This document shows positions 63,158 through 64,000 of a DNA stretch of 64,000 bases, in pieces. The position numbers and the translations under genes are program-made. The stretch is from contig NZ_CP019062.1 of NCBI RefSeq assembly GCF_002951615.1, forward strand, positions 3,038,001-3,102,000. The letters are read 5' to 3'. The DNA is from Rahnella sikkimica. Lineage in GTDB: Bacteria > Pseudomonadota > Gammaproteobacteria > Enterobacterales > Enterobacteriaceae. Each line of letters starts with the position of its first letter. Position 1 is the stretch's first letter. The notes beneath the pieces were generated by a model, which saw only the letters and a list, made by a program, of their open reading frames with translations, was not told where the DNA came from and searched no databases.

Positions 63158-64000
63158 TGTGGTGGCTCCTGTTGTTTCATCCGCATATACAGGCGCTTAC
63201 GCACCAGCAGGCCGGTCAGCAGCGGGTAAATCAGCAGAATGCCGCACACCATCAAAATGCCACGCAGCGATACCTGACGCAGGAAAACGTCGAACATTGC
63301 CGCCAGTGCGTAACTCAGCGGTTCGATGCCGGAAATTATGCGCGCCGGCAGCGGCATTGATAACACCGGAACGGCCATGCCGGAGAACGTGAGCGCGATA
63401 CTGACGAAAATCCCCATCATGGTGTAGGCGGTGATCGTCGTTTTCGTGAAGGTAAATAACAACAGGCCGAGGCTTTGCGCGGCAATCACATAAAAGAAGC
63501 CGATCACCAGCATATACAACGGATTGCCGCTCACCCTCGCATCAAAAAAGCCCACAAGCATGGCAATCTCTACCATCAGCAAGGTGGTGAAACACAGCGT
63601 GTATGGCGCGAGTTTCCCGAGCAGCGCCAGCGTAAATGACGGCGCACTGAGCAGCGCCTGACTGCGCGCCATCACGTAAATCATGCAGGTTACGGTGAAA
63701 AGTTGCAGAAGGTGAATAGTGGCGGCGAACTGCTGATAGTAAATGTAGCTGCCGCTGGCGTTGAACAGGCTGCCGTAAGAAAGATCGACGCTCGCCAGTG
63801 ACGGCAACGTTTTGCCGATTTCTGTCGCAATAATTGACCGGTAGCTGCTGTTCAGCTCGGTGATAAGCCCGCTGAAATCTTGCGTGGAATACAACCCGGC
63901 ACCGTAAAACAGGGCGTTGTAATACAGCACGGCGCTCGGCTGTTTACCGGCCAGCACGTCCGCTTCGAAGTTCACCGGAATATACAACAACGCGTAATCC
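63154..64000 (-). CDS. ABC-2 type transporter permease (5' end outside window)
   Basis: About 282 C-terminal residues are visible; the frame stays open to the window edge. It has the end of the periplasmic domain (YIPVNFEADVLAGKQPSAVLYYN) and several membrane segments, the same ABC-2 layout as its partner, and ends in MRMKQQEPPQ. The ATPase/adaptor genes are expected upstream, beyond base 64000. Being cut, its full length is unknown. Confidence 0.85.
   Translation of the reverse strand, partial: DYALLYIPVNFEADVLAGKQPSAVLYYNALFYGAGLYSTQDFSGLITELNSSYRSIIATEIGKTLPSLASVDLSYGSLFNASGSYIYYQQFAATIHLLQLFTVTCMIYVMARSQALLSAPSFTLALLGKLAPYTLCFTTLLMVEIAMLVGFFDARVSGNPLYMLVIGFFYVIAAQSLGLLLFTFTKTTITAYTMMGIFVSIALTFSGMAVPVLSMPLPARIISGIEPLSYALAAMFDVFLRQVSLRGILMVCGILLIYPLLTGLLVRKRLYMRMKQQEPPQ

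Overview
This window is chromosomal DNA of an enterobacterium. Almost every long reading frame matches an Escherichia coli-type protein over its full length. The gene set (2,3-butanediol genes budAB, a rhamnose cluster end, malT/malPQ, sdaCB, a phn C-P lyase operon without its own transporter, and an RpfF/RpfR signalling pair) and the moderately high GC content suggest the Yersiniaceae, with Rahnella or a close relative as my best guess. This is inference from gene content, not from a marker gene. No rRNA, tRNA, CRISPR array, integrase or transposase was seen.

Layout. 1-735: end of a rhamnose/lactaldehyde cluster (fucO-like end, rhaM). 710-2968: ygiQ. 3196-5956: sdaCB serine uptake and deamination. 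6527-8928: yfiR-dgcN-yfiB, a c-di-GMP module. 8930-12391: budR/budA/budB. 12435-13902: a small accessory patch with an HNH nuclease gene, a satellite-phage-like leader and a small unknown gene. 13975-15111: a porin. 15673-23219: malQ, malP and divergent malT. 23474-26437: yjcB-like small membrane protein and bglX. 26723-29637: convergent rpfR and rpfF, a diffusible-signal-factor receptor/phosphodiesterase and its synthase. 30032-38133: fadH, an inserted phosphoribosyltransferase gene, rlmG, ygjP, ygjR, a glutamine amidotransferase and riboswitch-controlled alx. 38188-41213: mgtA with its leader peptide mgtL and a PhoP box. 41259-45453: treR, treBC. 45753-48408: nrdDG with NrdR and FNR sites. 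48458-48933: a ccdAB toxin-antitoxin pair. 49200-56965: phnFGHIJKLMN plus a hexapeptide acyltransferase. 57050-61935: yraR, yhbP, yhbQ, yhbS, ubiT, ubiU, ubiV. 61994-64000: two ABC-2 permease genes, the second cut by the window end.

How the parts work together. Carbon use dominates: rhamnose, serine, maltodextrin, beta-glucosides, trehalose and fatty acids. Several loci suit life without oxygen: nrdDG, ubiT/ubiUV, budAB and fadH. Two separate c-di-GMP systems are present, one responding to the periplasm (YfiR/DgcN/YfiB) and one probably to a fatty-acid signal (RpfF/RpfR). The rpfF gene shares its upstream region with fadH, and that region carries a good FadR-like operator and an 18-bp palindrome, so fatty-acid status and signalling may be linked there. 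The regulatory DNA is unusually readable: PhoP box and mgtL before mgtA, a yybP-ykoY manganese riboswitch before alx, a TreR-type operator before treB, NrdR boxes before nrdD and a perfect CRP core before yjcB. Accessory insertions into an otherwise conserved gene order are the HNH/leader patch, the phosphoribosyltransferase gene between fadH and rlmG, and ccdAB between nrdG and phnF.
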